The notes below the pieces were generated by a model. The model was not told the origin of the DNA and ran no database searches. It saw nothing but the letters and a program-made list of their open reading frames with translations. DNA of 64,000 nucleotides, taken from contig NZ_LN913006.1 of the NCBI RefSeq assembly GCF_001487165.1, positions 124,001 through 188,000 on the forward strand, written 5' to 3'. Positions within the stretch are counted from its first letter, which is position 1. Each line of letters opens with the position of its first letter. This document shows positions 54,060-62,486 of the stretch, in pieces. The stretch comes from Blautia massiliensis (ex Durand et al. 2017) (GTDB lineage: Bacteria; Bacillota; Clostridia; Lachnospirales; Lachnospiraceae). A program made the position numbers and the translations under genes.

Positions 54060-54239
54060 ATGGCAGATACAATCAAGGTTACACTGGTAAAATCTCCAAT
54101 CGGTGCAGTACCGAAGCACAAAAAAACTGTAAAAGCTATGGGTCTTACAAAGATGCATAAAACAGTTGAGATGCCAGACAACGCTGCAACTAGAGGAATG
54201 ATTCAGCAGGTGCAGCACCTGGTAAAAGTAGAAGATTAA
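54060..54239 (+). CDS. rpmD: 50S ribosomal protein L30
   Basis: 59 residues: MADTIKVTLVKSPIGAVPKHKKTVKAMGLTKMHKTVEMPDN. Start set at 54060 because AGGAGG (54046-54051) is eight bases upstream; the ATG at 54054 is too close to it. Confidence 0.95.
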   Translation: MADTIKVTLVKSPIGAVPKHKKTVKAMGLTKMHKTVEMPDNAATRGMIQQVQHLVKVED

Positions 54240-54251
54240 GGAGGTGCCAGA

Positions 54252-54692
54252 ATGGAATTATCAAACTTAAGACCCGCAGAGGGTTCCAAGCATAGCGATA
54301 ACTTCAGAAGAGGCCGTGGACATGGTTCAGGAAACGGCAAAACTGCTGGTAAAGGACATAAAGGACAGCTTGCTCGTTCCGGACACAAGAAACCGGGATT
54401 CGAGGGAGGTCAGATGCCTTTATACAGACGTCTTCCTAAGAGAGGTTTCACTAACAGAAACTCTAAAGAAATTATCGCAATCAATGTAGACGTTCTCAAT
54501 CGTTTTGAGGATGGCGCAGAGGTTACAGTTGACAGCTTACTTGCAAGCGGTGCAATCTCCAAGATCGGTGATGGTGTTAAGATCCTTGGAAACGGCGAGC
54601 TTACAAAAAAACTTAATGTTAAAGTAAACGCTGTCAGCGAGACTGCAAAAACAAAAATTGAAGCTGCTGGTGGTACAGTAGAGGTGATCTAA
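54252..54692 (+). CDS. rplO: 50S ribosomal protein L15
   Basis: 146 residues: [64 protein letters not shown], then the globular C-terminal domain. AAGGAGG precedes the ATG. The last base of its stop TAA is the first base of the secY start (TAATG). Confidence 0.97.
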   Translation: MELSNLRPAEGSKHSDNFRRGRGHGSGNGKTAGKGHKGQLARSGHKKPGFEGGQMPLYRRLPKRGFTNRNSKEIIAINVDVLNRFEDGAEVTVDSLLASGAISKIGDGVKILGNGELTKKLNVKVNAVSETAKTKIEAAGGTVEVI

Positions 54693-56005
54693 TGTTTGAG
54701 ACTCTTAAGAGTGTTTTCAAAGTAAAGGAAATGAGAAGAAAGCTTCTCTATCTGATCTGGATGATATTCGTGATCAGAATTGGATCCCAGCTTCCTGTAC
54801 CGGGAGTCGACAGTGACTTCTTTAAGCAGTGGTTTGAATCTAATACCGGTGACGCATTCAATTTCTTTGATGCGTTCACCGGCGGTTCCTTTACTCAGAT
54901 GTCAATTTTCGCATTGAACATCACACCTTACATTACTTCTTCCATTATCATTCAGCTTCTTACCATTGCCATTCCGGCACTGGAAGAGATGCAGCGTGAC
55001 GGAGAAGAAGGAAGAAAAAAGCTTACAGCAATCACACGTTATGTAACGGTTGGTCTTGCTCTGTTTGAGTCTGTTGCCATGGCAATCGGATTTGGACGTC
55101 AGGGTATGATCCCGAACATGAGCTTCCTTAAAGGAATCGTAGTTGTTGCAAGTTTAACAGCGGGTTCCGCAATGCTTATGTGGCTGGGCGAGCGTATTAC
55201 AGAGAAGGGCATTGGAAATGGTATTTCCATCGTCCTGACTATCAATATCGTGTCCAGGATCCCGAGTGATATGTCCCTTCTTTATGAGAACTTCGTCAAG
55301 GGCAAAACAATTGCAAAAGGAATGCTTGCAGCCTGCATCATTGCTGTGATTATTCTGTTTGTTGTAGTGCTCGTACTTATCCTCAACGGAGCAGAGAGAA
55401 GAATTCCGGTTCAGTATTCCAGAAAGATGGTTGGACGTAAAATGATGGGCGGTCAGTCCACAAACATCCCGCTCAAGGTAAATACTGCCGGCGTTATCCC
55501 GGTTATTTTTGCTTCCTCTATCATGTCTTTCCCGTCGATCATTGCTCAGTTCGCTGGCAAAGGAAACGGAACGGGCATCGGAAGTGAGATCTTAAGAGGA
55601 CTTTCCTCCAATAACTGGTGTAATCCAAGTCAGATCCAGTACAGCTGGGGTCTGATCGTGTATGTGGTACTTTGCGTATTCTTCGCATACTTCTATACAT
55701 CAATTACCTTTAATCCGTTGGAAGTAGCCGATAATATCAAAAAGCAGGGCGGTTTTATCCCAGGCATCCGTCCGGGAAAACCGACTTCAGATTATTTGAC
55801 TAAAATCCTGAATTATATTATATTTATAGGTGCAGTAGGTCTTGTTATCGTGGCCGTTATACCGTTCTTCTTCAACGGTGTGTTCGGTGCGGATGTTTCC
55901 TTCGGCGGTACATCTATCATCATCATCGTAGGTGTTATCCTGGAGACCGTTAAGCAGGTGGAATCTCAGCTGCTTGTACGTAATTACAAAGGCTTCCTGA
56001 ACTAA
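54692..56005 (+). CDS. secY: Protein translocase subunit SecY
   Basis: 437 residues with ten membrane helices; forms the Sec translocon pore with SecE. Conserved parts are GSQLPVPGVD (helix 1), ITPYITSSIIIQLLTIAIPALEEMQRDGEEGRKKL (plug/helix 2 region), GNGISIVLTINI, and the cytoplasmic loop ERRIPVQYSRKMVGRKMMGGQSTNIPLKVNTAGVIPVIFASSI. It overlaps the rplO stop by one base. Confidence 0.97.
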   Translation: MFETLKSVFKVKEMRRKLLYLIWMIFVIRIGSQLPVPGVDSDFFKQWFESNTGDAFNFFDAFTGGSFTQMSIFALNITPYITSSIIIQLLTIAIPALEEMQRDGEEGRKKLTAITRYVTVGLALFESVAMAIGFGRQGMIPNMSFLKGIVVVASLTAGSAMLMWLGERITEKGIGNGISIVLTINIVSRIPSDMSLLYENFVKGKTIAKGMLAACIIAVIILFVVVLVLILNGAERRIPVQYSRKMVGRKMMGGQSTNIPLKVNTAGVIPVIFASSIMSFPSIIAQFAGKGNGTGIGSEILRGLSSNNWCNPSQIQYSWGLIVYVVLCVFFAYFYTSITFNPLEVADNIKKQGGFIPGIRPGKPTSDYLTKILNYIIFIGAVGLVIVAVIPFFFNGVFGADVSFGGTSIIIIVGVILETVKQVESQLLVRNYKGFLN

Positions 56006-56013
56006 TTGAAAAT

Positions 56014-56043
56014 GAAGGTTGCGGTGCGAAAGTGTCGCAGCCT
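56014..56043 (+). other. Hairpin between secY and adk
   Basis: AAGGTTGCG pairs with CGCAGCCTT (one G-T pair) around a 12-base loop. No T-run follows, so it is not a clear terminator. Confidence 0.4.
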
Positions 56044-56103
56044 TGATTTGTAAACAGGACTGTCTGAAAATCAGGCAGAAAACAGGAAAATGGAGGGTAT
56101 GCT

Positions 56104-56748
56104 ATGAGAATTATTATGTTGGGTGCACCGGGGGCAGGTAAAGGTACTCAGGCTAAGAAAATTGCGGCGAAATATGGAATTCCGCACATCTCCACAGGAG
56201 ATATTTTCCGTGCTAACATCAAAAACGGTACCGAGCTTGGAAACAAAGCAAAAACTTACATGGATCAGGGACTTCTTGTTCCGGATGAACTGACCTGCGA
56301 CCTTGTTGTTGACAGAATCCAGCAGGATGACGCAAGGGAAGGGTATGTTCTGGATGGTTTCCCGAGAACAATTCCGCAGGCAGAATGTCTGACAGAGGCT
56401 CTGAACAAACTTGGAAGCAAAATTGACTATGCGATCGATGTGGATGTGCCGGATGATAACATCGTGAAACGTATGGGCGGACGCCGTGCATGTGTGAAAT
56501 GCGGTGCAACTTATCACGTTGTATTTGCAGCACCGAAGACAGAGGGGGTCTGCGATACCTGTGGTGACAAGCTTGTACTCCGTGATGATGACAAGCCGGA
56601 AACAGTCCAGAAGCGTCTGAATGTTTATCATGAGCAGACACAGCCATTGATTGACTATTACACCACACAGGGTGTTTTGAAGACGGTAGACGGAACCAGG
56701 GATCTGAATGAGGTATTCCAGGAGATCGTTGACATCTTAGGAGAATAA
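56104..56748 (+). CDS. adk: Adenylate kinase, zinc-containing type
   Basis: 214 residues: P-loop GAPGAGKGTQAKKIA, DGFPRTIPQAECL, and a LID domain with four cysteines (CVKCGATYHV, CDTCG), so the LID binds zinc as in many Gram-positives. It interconverts ATP + AMP and 2 ADP. GGAGG precedes the ATG by seven bases; the gene follows secY as is normal in this cluster. Confidence 0.97.
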   Translation: MRIIMLGAPGAGKGTQAKKIAAKYGIPHISTGDIFRANIKNGTELGNKAKTYMDQGLLVPDELTCDLVVDRIQQDDAREGYVLDGFPRTIPQAECLTEALNKLGSKIDYAIDVDVPDDNIVKRMGGRRACVKCGATYHVVFAAPKTEGVCDTCGDKLVLRDDDKPETVQKRLNVYHEQTQPLIDYYTTQGVLKTVDGTRDLNEVFQEIVDILGE

Positions 56749-56750
56749 GA

Positions 56751-57509
56751 ATGTCCGTAACAATTAAGACACAGCATGAAATCGAACTTATGAGAGAAGC
56801 AGGCCATCTTCTTGAGAAGGTGCATGACGGTTTGATCCCTTACATCAAACCGGGTGTCAGCACCAAAGAGATTGATAAGATCGGGGAAGAAATGATCCGG
56901 TCTATGGGCTGTATTCCGAACTTTCTGAACTACGGAGGTTTTCCGGCTTCTTTCTGCATCAGCCTGAATGATGAGGTTGTGCATGGAATTCCATCCGAGG
57001 AGAAGATCATCCAGGACGGGGATCTGGTTAAGATCGACGCCGGCCTGATTTATAAGGGCTACCATTCTGACGCAGCACGTACCTATGCGGTAGGTGAAGT
57101 ATCCAAAGAAGCACAGCAGCTCATTAAGGTTACAAGAGAGTGCTTTTTTGAAGGACTGAAAATGGCAAAAGCCGGAAATCATTTAAATGATATTTCCAAA
57201 GCCATCGGAGCCCACGCAGCGAAATACCGTTACGGTATTGTACGTGACCTTGTAGGACATGGAATCGGAACTCATCTTCATGAGGATCCGCAGATTCCAA
57301 ACTTCCCGCAGAAGCGCAGGGGCATTAAGCTCCTTCCGGGAATGACCCTGGCCGTCGAGCCCATGATCAACCTTGGTCGTGCGGACGTGGCATGGCTGGA
57401 CGATGAGTGGACAGTGGTAACCATGGATGGTTCACTTTCCGCCCATTATGAAAATACGATCCTCATCACCGATGGGGAACCAGAGATTCTGACGCTTACG
57501 AATCTGTAA
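56751..57509 (+). CDS. map: Methionine aminopeptidase, type I
   Basis: 252 residues of pita-bread fold: VVHGIPSEEKIIQDGDLVKIDAGLIYKGYHSDAARTY (two Asp ligands), GHGIGTHLHEDPQIPNF (His), and LAVEPMINLG (Glu). It removes the initiator Met. It starts two bases after adk with TTAGGAGAAT upstream. A KOW-domain gene often found between map and infA in Clostridia is absent. Confidence 0.96.
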   Translation: MSVTIKTQHEIELMREAGHLLEKVHDGLIPYIKPGVSTKEIDKIGEEMIRSMGCIPNFLNYGGFPASFCISLNDEVVHGIPSEEKIIQDGDLVKIDAGLIYKGYHSDAARTYAVGEVSKEAQQLIKVTRECFFEGLKMAKAGNHLNDISKAIGAHAAKYRYGIVRDLVGHGIGTHLHEDPQIPNFPQKRRGIKLLPGMTLAVEPMINLGRADVAWLDDEWTVVTMDGSLSAHYENTILITDGEPEILTLTNL

Positions 57510-57543
57510 GCAGCAATTGTTGTCATGACATAGGAGGTAAAAA

Positions 57544-57762
57544 ATGTCAAAAGCAGATGTGATCGAAGTAGAAGGCACTGTTCTGGAGAAACTGCCTAAT
57601 GCGATGTTTAAAGTGGAACTGGAAAACAAACATGTGGTACTTGCACATATCAGTGGCAAGCTCCGTATGAATTTTATCCGTATTCTCCCGGGAGATAAAG
57701 TAACGATCGAACTTTCTCCGTATGATCTTTCCAAAGGAAGAATCATCTGGAGAGATAAATAA
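57544..57762 (+). CDS. infA: Translation initiation factor IF-1
   Basis: 72 residues, invariant length, OB fold: [70 protein letters not shown]. It occupies the 30S A site during initiation. GGAGG precedes the ATG. Normally rpmJ follows directly; here a terminator and three unrelated genes intervene. Confidence 0.97.
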   Translation: MSKADVIEVEGTVLEKLPNAMFKVELENKHVVLAHISGKLRMNFIRILPGDKVTIELSPYDLSKGRIIWRDK

Positions 57763-57779
57763 GAAATATTGTAAAAGAC

Positions 57780-57813
57780 GACCTGGTGGCGTTAAGCTGC
57801 CGGGTCTTTTTTT
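57780..57813 (+). terminator. Intrinsic terminator after infA
   Basis: GACCTGGTGGC pairs with GCTGCCGGGTC (some G-T pairs) around a short loop, then seven Ts. It ends the S10-spc transcript. Confidence 0.82.
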
Positions 57814-58061
57814 GCCTTTTCTGCAGAAAAAGAATCTGAAGTGGAATTTATCACTCACATTTTTTTACGTTTCTCAGGCAGCGATACAATTGCTTCCTGG
57901 TCTGATTACGAAGTGGAGAAACCGGATACACTCTAAGAATGTAGAATAATTGGAAATCAGTGTAAAACTTAAACTTGTTGACAAACTGTGAAGTGAGTGT
58001 ATTCAGGATATGCAGCAAATCGAAAATCCTGGCTTTACGAATATTATAAGATAAAACATAA
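57814..58061. other. Intergenic stretch after infA, no gene seen
   Basis: About 250 bases between the infA terminator and the terminator of the minus-strand NSS gene. The short ORFs lack ribosome-binding sites. A TTGACA at 57978-57983 has no convincing -10 partner. Possibly remnants of the boundary where unrelated genes came to lie inside the ribosomal cluster. Confidence 0.35.
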
Positions 58062-58104
58062 AAATCCCTCGGAAATGATTAAAAAATCATTTTTCGTGGG
58101 ATTT
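58062..58104. terminator. Terminator of the NSS transporter gene
   Basis: AAATCCCTCGGAAATGATT pairs with AATCATTTTTCGTGGGATTT. Read on the minus strand it is followed by a T-rich run, matching the end of the gene at 58148. Confidence 0.75.
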
Positions 58105-58147
58105 GTTTATGCAGATAATTTTTTATTTTACTTATGTTATCACCTTA

Positions 58148-59470
58148 TCATCCGATCCCGCCCAGCACAACACCAAGGATCAGCACCAGAAAGCATACCG
58201 GAATATAAAGATATTTACACACCGGATAAAAATATTTCGTGAATGGTTTCTCACGGCCTTTGCTGATCTGGCTTTCCACATAGCTCCGGCCGAAGATCCA
58301 GAAGAACATGATCCCTGCAAGTCCTGCGCCGAGAGGACAGATATAGATGGAAAGCACATCCATCCAGTCAGAAACAATGCCCTGGATAAGAAGCGAAACC
58401 ACAACGCCGATCACTGAGATCACCATGCAGGAGGGAATCCGGCCAAGACCTGTTTTTTCCTGAACTGTGGCAATAGGAGCTTCATAAAGGTTCATAAGCG
58501 AGGTCATGCCTGCAAGGAACACAGCTACGAAAAAGATGATGGCAATGATCCGTCCGCCAGGCATGGTTTTGATCAGGTGCGGCAGGTAGATGAACAGAAG
58601 TCCGGGACCGCCCTGGTCAAGCTTGGCACCTGTGGTAGCCATGGCCGGAATGATAACAAGTGCTGCCAGCATAGCAGCCAGAGTATCAAAAAGTGCTACC
58701 CTTGCAGCAGATGCAGGGATATCTTCGCTGTCCGGAAGATAAGATCCGTAGATCAGTGTACCGTTGCCTGCAACAGACAGGGAGAAAAATGCCTGTCCAA
58801 GTGCGAAGATCCAGGTGGAAGGCTTTGCCAGAACTTCCGGCTCCACGCGGAAGATATAGCGGTATCCGGCAGCAGCTCCCGGCTGAAAGGCAACATAGAT
58901 GCCAAGGATCACAAACAGTATAAAGAAGATAGGCATCATCACTTTATTGGCCTTTTCGATGCCGCTTCCAACGCCGTACATCAGGATAAACATGCAGATC
59001 ACAAGAGCAGCCAGCTGCCAGAGATTATTTCCCCAGGCAGAGGCCATGCCTCCGAATTTGGCGCCAAAGGACTCAATATCTGCCGGTGCCAGGGTAGATC
59101 CTGTAAAGGTTCCGAGCATATATCGGAAGATCCATCCCATAACAACCGTATAACCGATAGCCATGGCCAGTGCACCGATCACCGGTATCCAGCCCAGTGT
59201 TTCACCCAGCCTTCGTCTGCATTTGGTTTCACAGGCCATGCCGAAGGCGTCAATAGGCCCGGAACGTGTCCCGCGGCCAAAGCTCATCTCACCGATCACC
59301 CCGGTAAAGCCGATCAGTGCCACAAAAATAAAATACGGGATCAGGAACGATCCCCCGCCATACAGGGAAACTCTGGTGGGAAACATCCAGATATTTCCCA
59401 TTCCAACCGCAGACCCGATGCAGGCCAGAATGAACCCCCAGCGGCTGTTAAAAGATTCTCGTTTTTTCAT
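58148..59470 (-). CDS. NSS-family sodium-dependent amino-acid/neurotransmitter-type transporter
   Basis: A 440-residue LeuT-fold transporter with ~11-12 helices. Helix 1 carries the sodium and substrate motif ILACIGSAVGMGNIWMFP; YFIFVALIGFTGVIGEMSFG and QAFFSLSVAGNGTLIYGSYLP follow. Bacterial members import amino acids with Na+. The start at 59470 (MKKRESFNS) has AGAGGA about 12 bases upstream, a long spacer; a TTG-initiated extension is not supported. It lies on the minus strand inside the ribosomal cluster, downstream of a HutC-type regulator on the same strand. Confidence 0.9.
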   Translation of the reverse strand: MKKRESFNSRWGFILACIGSAVGMGNIWMFPTRVSLYGGGSFLIPYFIFVALIGFTGVIGEMSFGRGTRSGPIDAFGMACETKCRRRLGETLGWIPVIGALAMAIGYTVVMGWIFRYMLGTFTGSTLAPADIESFGAKFGGMASAWGNNLWQLAALVICMFILMYGVGSGIEKANKVMMPIFFILFVILGIYVAFQPGAAAGYRYIFRVEPEVLAKPSTWIFALGQAFFSLSVAGNGTLIYGSYLPDSEDIPASAARVALFDTLAAMLAALVIIPAMATTGAKLDQGGPGLLFIYLPHLIKTMPGGRIIAIIFFVAVFLAGMTSLMNLYEAPIATVQEKTGLGRIPSCMVISVIGVVVSLLIQGIVSDWMDVLSIYICPLGAGLAGIMFFWIFGRSYVESQISKGREKPFTKYFYPVCKYLYIPVCFLVLILGVVLGGIG

Positions 59471-59540
59471 AAAAATAAAATTTCCTCTCTCCGTTGATCG
59501 TTTCAGTATAACATAATTTTGGAAAATAGGAAACTGCAGC

Positions 59541-59575
59541 ATCTATACAGATCCAGGTATCTATACAGATCTAGG
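59541..59575. repeat. Tandem 17-bp direct repeats upstream of the NSS gene
   Basis: ATCTATACAGATCCAGG (59541-59557) and ATCTATACAGATCTAGG (59559-59575) differ at one base and start 18 bases apart. They lie ~70-105 bases before the NSS start, upstream of a TATACT-type -10 near its 5' end, so they look like paired operators. The nearest candidate binder is the GntR/HutC-type protein encoded next. Confidence 0.65.
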
Positions 59576-59604
59576 CGGATATTTGTGAGCCACATTTGTC
59601 ACCT

Positions 59605-59639
59605 GCTCATAACCGTATAGCTGCGAAGCAGTTATGAGC
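59605..59639. terminator. Hairpin after the GntR/HutC gene, possible terminator
   Basis: GCTCATAAC (59605-59613) pairs with GTTATGAGC (59631-59639), with an inner CTGC/GCAG. It lies six bases after the regulator stop on the minus strand but lacks a clear T-run. Confidence 0.4.
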
Positions 59640-59644
59640 CTGGC

Positions 59645-60370
59645 TCATCGGCGCAGGGCATTATCATAAAATCGAAAATGATCCGGTCTGTGCCGTGACT
59701 GGGTATACTCAAACATCACACCGTCACTGTTATAAGTCTGGCTAGACACCACAGCCACGCAGTTATAATCCTTTACATTCAGATGAAGATATTTTTCATC
59801 AATTTCTGTAACCTTTTCCACAGTCATGATACGTTTGCTGTTGACAATGGTCATATGAAGCACCTGTTCCAGATATTCATAGATAGAATGACTGGCAATC
59901 TCGGCAGTAAGGCCGGGAACGGATTCCTTCAGAAAATAATTATGGTTGATGATCAGCGGGATATCTTCAAGATAATGGATACGCTGAATATAATATACTT
60001 CTGCACCAGCGGGAAATCCTGTGTAAGCTGACTGATTTTTGCTGATACAAAGCTCTGTAAAAAGAGCCACCTCCGTATGGGCATTCTGACCGTTCCTTGC
60101 AGCAGATTCCTTGAAGGTTTCGATCTCTCCGATGGTGAAAGCAGTCTTCTCGTTTGGACGGTAGATATTGCGGACACCTTTTCCCTGCATGGTCTGTACA
60201 TAGCCGTCACTGACAAGAAGACTGACCGCACGTCGCAGGGTATTGCGGGAGCAGCCGTAAGTCTGGATCAGAGTGTTTTCGGAAGGCAGAAGCTCCTGAT
60301 AGGCAAAGGTGTTGTCCTCTATTTTCATTTTCAGATCTTTATAGATATCTTCGTAAATACTTTTGGGCAT
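59645..60370 (-). CDS. GntR/HutC-family regulator with UTRA domain, TreR-like
   Basis: A 241-residue regulator: N-terminal winged helix (YEDIYKDLKMKIEDNTF, LLPSENTLIQTYGCSRNTLRRAVSLLVSDGYVQTMQGKG) and a C-terminal UTRA effector domain (VYYIQRIHYLEDIPLIINHNYF, YNSDGVMFEYTQSRHRPDHFRFY). The overall form resembles trehalose operon repressors, but no trehalose gene is adjacent; the neighbour is an amino-acid-type transporter. The start at 60370 has GGAG seven bases upstream; an upstream TTG is not supported. Effector unknown. Confidence 0.85.
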   Translation of the reverse strand: MPKSIYEDIYKDLKMKIEDNTFAYQELLPSENTLIQTYGCSRNTLRRAVSLLVSDGYVQTMQGKGVRNIYRPNEKTAFTIGEIETFKESAARNGQNAHTEVALFTELCISKNQSAYTGFPAGAEVYYIQRIHYLEDIPLIINHNYFLKESVPGLTAEIASHSIYEYLEQVLHMTIVNSKRIMTVEKVTEIDEKYLHLNVKDYNCVAVVSSQTYNSDGVMFEYTQSRHRPDHFRFYDNALRR

Positions 60371-60430
60371 TTCAATTCTCCATTCATGTTCGGTCAAAAA
60401 TATATAGCAGGATTTATGATTTCTGAAATA

Positions 60431-60459
60431 ATTATAAAAGATTTTCCCGGTAAGTGCAA
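60431..60459 (-). promoter_or_regulatory. Promoter of the GntR/HutC regulator
   Basis: Minus-strand TTGCAC (60459-60454), 17 bases, TATAAT (60436-60431), about 60 bases before the gene. Confidence 0.75.
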
Positions 60460-60626
60460 TGTAAATACCGTGGAATGTTTAAACAAGTTACAGAGCATAT
60501 TGATATGTTATGAGGATAGTATGAGAAATATAGATGAAATCAATTTGTGGCCATTCAAAATCATGATACTGGATTTCGAACGCATATAAGCTGTAAGCGC
60601 CAGAGGGGCTTACGCGTAAACAAAAA
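60460..60626. other. Intergenic stretch with one hairpin, no gene seen
   Basis: Between the regulator promoter and the YoaK-like gene terminator. It holds the short hairpin GTAAGC/GCTTAC near 60594-60614. No ORF with a ribosome-binding site was found. Confidence 0.35.
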
Positions 60627-60661
60627 GGAAATGTGACAGTGTAAAAACAGATCACATTTCC
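60627..60661. terminator. Terminator of the YoaK-like gene
   Basis: GGAAATGTGA (60627-60636) pairs with TCACATTTCC (60652-60661). On the minus strand a T-run follows the stem. Confidence 0.8.
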
Positions 60662-60688
60662 TCTTATTTTATCAAAGCTAAAATAAAG

Positions 60689-61420
60689 TCAGGCCTCTTT
60701 TTTCTTATAGGAAAGATTTCTGAAGCTGCTGCCGTCAGAAGCTGTGCTTCGGGTAACTGCCGGTGTATCGGCTGCGGTATTCCGGTCTGCACTGATCAGC
60801 CATACAGCATAGAAGGCAGGAACCAGACAGAGCCATACGCCTGAGAGACCGCAGGTCATATACAGGATCAGAGACAAAGCTGCACCTGTATGAAAAGAAA
60901 GCAGCGTCATTCCGTAGAATTTTGCTTTAGCGCACTGTGCGCTGTCCTTTTTCATAAGGAACTGAGTGGCAGCTGTGGTGAACTGGCGAAGGTTGTTGGT
61001 GGAAAAGATCGTGGAGCTGTTATATCCGCCGGGAGCCTTGAAGGTACACCACTGGAAAGGCATTGCAAAGAACACGGGGTAAAGAGCCACAACCGGAGAC
61101 ATTCCGGAAGGAAAGAATCCCAGGAGCAGGATCGCAAAGATATCGATCCCGATACTGATAAAACGAAGATCTGCGGAAAAATGCTCTGGGATCCAGACCG
61201 TAAGGATAACAGCAGCCATATATATGAGAAGCGCACCCACACGCAGAAGCATATCCGAAAAATTCCTGCCTATGAGATCTCGCACAACACCAATAAGATT
61301 GGCTGTCTGGGCATTGCCAAAAAGATCTGCTCTTGACACAATGGCATAAAGCCCCAGGTATCCACCGATAAAAGATAAGGTGTAATGTATCAGAAAACGA
61401 TATTTCATTTCCGTATGCAT
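60689..61420 (-). CDS. YoaK/DUF1275-family membrane protein
   Basis: A 243-residue protein with about six helices and the family's features: YTLSFIGGYLGLYAIVSRADLFGNAQTANLI near the N terminus and YNSSTIFSTNNLRQFTTAATQFL in the middle. The family is widespread and functionally uncharacterised. The C-terminal 30 residues are polar. AAAGGA lies ten bases before the ATG at 61420; a second Met is four residues in. The leader carries the inverted repeat GGCAGA/TCTGCC (61447-61467), possibly an operator. Confidence 0.8.
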   Translation of the reverse strand: MHTEMKYRFLIHYTLSFIGGYLGLYAIVSRADLFGNAQTANLIGVVRDLIGRNFSDMLLRVGALLIYMAAVILTVWIPEHFSADLRFISIGIDIFAILLLGFFPSGMSPVVALYPVFFAMPFQWCTFKAPGGYNSSTIFSTNNLRQFTTAATQFLMKKDSAQCAKAKFYGMTLLSFHTGAALSLILYMTCGLSGVWLCLVPAFYAVWLISADRNTAADTPAVTRSTASDGSSFRNLSYKKKEA

Positions 61421-61529
61421 ATGTAAAGATTCCTTTCATTAAAATAGGCAGATTCCATATGTCTGCCGGACTTTGCCACCCATTATAATACAGCCTGCAA
61501 AAAAAATCAAAAATTTTTTAAATTTTTTC

Positions 61530-61558
61530 TTGCATTTCAGGAAAACAGGTGTTAGTAT
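61530..61558 (+). promoter_or_regulatory. Promoter of the rpmJ-rpsM-rpsK-rpsD-rpoA segment
   Basis: TTGCAT (61530-61535), 17 bases, TAGTAT (61553-61558), with an A/T-tract region directly upstream like that before the rpsJ promoter. A separate promoter is needed here because the cluster is interrupted after infA. Confidence 0.7.
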
Positions 61559-61641
61559 ATATTTCAAGCGCGCAAATACTGTGTATGAGTGCGCCTGTGA
61601 AACTGCAGATATGAGACTAATTTACGGAAGGAGGATTTCCA

Positions 61642-61755
61642 GTGAAAGTAAGATCATCTGTAAAGCCGATCTGCGAGAAGTGCAAGGTCATTAAGAGAAA
61701 GGGATCCATCAGAATCATCTGTGAGAACCCGAAGCACAAACAGCGTCAGGGTTGA
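61642..61755 (+). CDS. rpmJ: 50S ribosomal protein L36
   Basis: 37 residues from the GTG at 61642 with GGAGG nine bases upstream: [20 protein letters not shown] followed by a segment ending [12 protein letters not shown]. Zinc ligands are the two Cys of CEKC, the Cys of ICEN and the His of PKHKQ, so it is the zinc-binding form. It is the first gene of the resumed ribosomal cluster. Confidence 0.97.
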   Translation: MKVRSSVKPICEKCKVIKRKGSIRIICENPKHKQRQG

Positions 61756-61756
61756 T

Positions 61757-62045
61757 TTCCATATCGGAACTTCTTTGGAATGTTTGTGAAACGTGCGGCT
61801 GCAGTATGAAACACCCGGTAGGGTTGTTCTACTGAACAGATAATAAGCATGTATTGCCTAATACCGAGAGGCAACAGCGGTTAAGATCCGCAATTTCGGA
61901 AAGGCTGTGATTCGCCAATTACAGCTGGGTGTTTTACCGAGGCACCCCAATTAGGAAACTAGAAAAGAAAGCGGCAGGTCGATATGTCCCATTTCACCTT
62001 GCGAGAGCAAGTGACATACGATATGCGGAACTTTCAGAAACAGAA
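61757..62045 (+). ncRNA. Structured intergenic RNA between rpmJ and rpsM, candidate ribosomal-protein leader
   Basis: A 307-base gap with several stems: TTGCCT/AGGCAA (61854-61859 with 61869-61874), CTGTGATT/AATTACAG around a CGCC loop (61905-61924), GGGTG/CACCC (61927-61947), and a long hairpin TATGTC/GACATA (61983-61988 with 62013-62018) enclosing CTTGC-GAGA-GCAAG. No terminator or ORF with a ribosome-binding site is present. Position in a ribosomal operon suggests feedback control by one of its proteins (S13, S11 or S4; S4 is the known alpha-operon repressor in other bacteria). Not matched to a named family. Confidence 0.6.
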
Positions 62046-62062
62046 AATGGAGGAAACAGTAC

Positions 62063-62431
62063 ATGGCTCGTATAGCTGGTGTAGACTTACCAAGAGAGAA
62101 ACGTATTGAAATCGGTCTTACCTACATTTATGGAATTGGTAGACCAAGCGCAGATAAAATTCTTGCTAAAGCAGAGGTTAATCCTGACACACGTGTCAGA
62201 GATCTGACTGATGACGAGGTTAAGAGACTGAGTGCTGTTATTGATGAGACAATGACAGTAGAAGGTGATCTGAGAAGGGAAATCGCCCTTAACATCAAGA
62301 GACTGCAGGAGATTGGATGCTACAGAGGTATCCGTCATCGTAAAGGACTCCCGGTTCGTGGTCAGAAGACTAAGACAAATGCGAGAACTCGCAAGGGACC
62401 GAAGAGAACTGTTGCAAACAAGAAGAAATAA
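62063..62431 (+). CDS. rpsM: 30S ribosomal protein S13
   Basis: 122 residues: [34 protein letters not shown] and the C-terminal [37 protein letters not shown]. It bridges to the 50S subunit and contacts P-site tRNA. GGAGG precedes the ATG. Confidence 0.97.
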   Translation: MARIAGVDLPREKRIEIGLTYIYGIGRPSADKILAKAEVNPDTRVRDLTDDEVKRLSAVIDETMTVEGDLRREIALNIKRLQEIGCYRGIRHRKGLPVRGQKTKTNARTRKGPKRTVANKKK

Positions 62432-62486
62432 TTTATAGATATAACTAATTAATTTCAATAAAAGGAAAGTGTAGGTTAGTTTTAAA

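Noticed and set aside
57978..58005. Promoter TTGACA at 57978 after infA
   Set aside because: No acceptable -10 at 16-18 bases and no plus-strand gene downstream to serve.
58577..59497. Plus-strand open frame of 306 codons
   Set aside because: Antisense to the NSS transporter; polar low-complexity product and no start signal.
60077..60589. Plus-strand open frame of 170 codons
   Set aside because: Antisense to the HutC-type regulator and across its promoter; no start signal.
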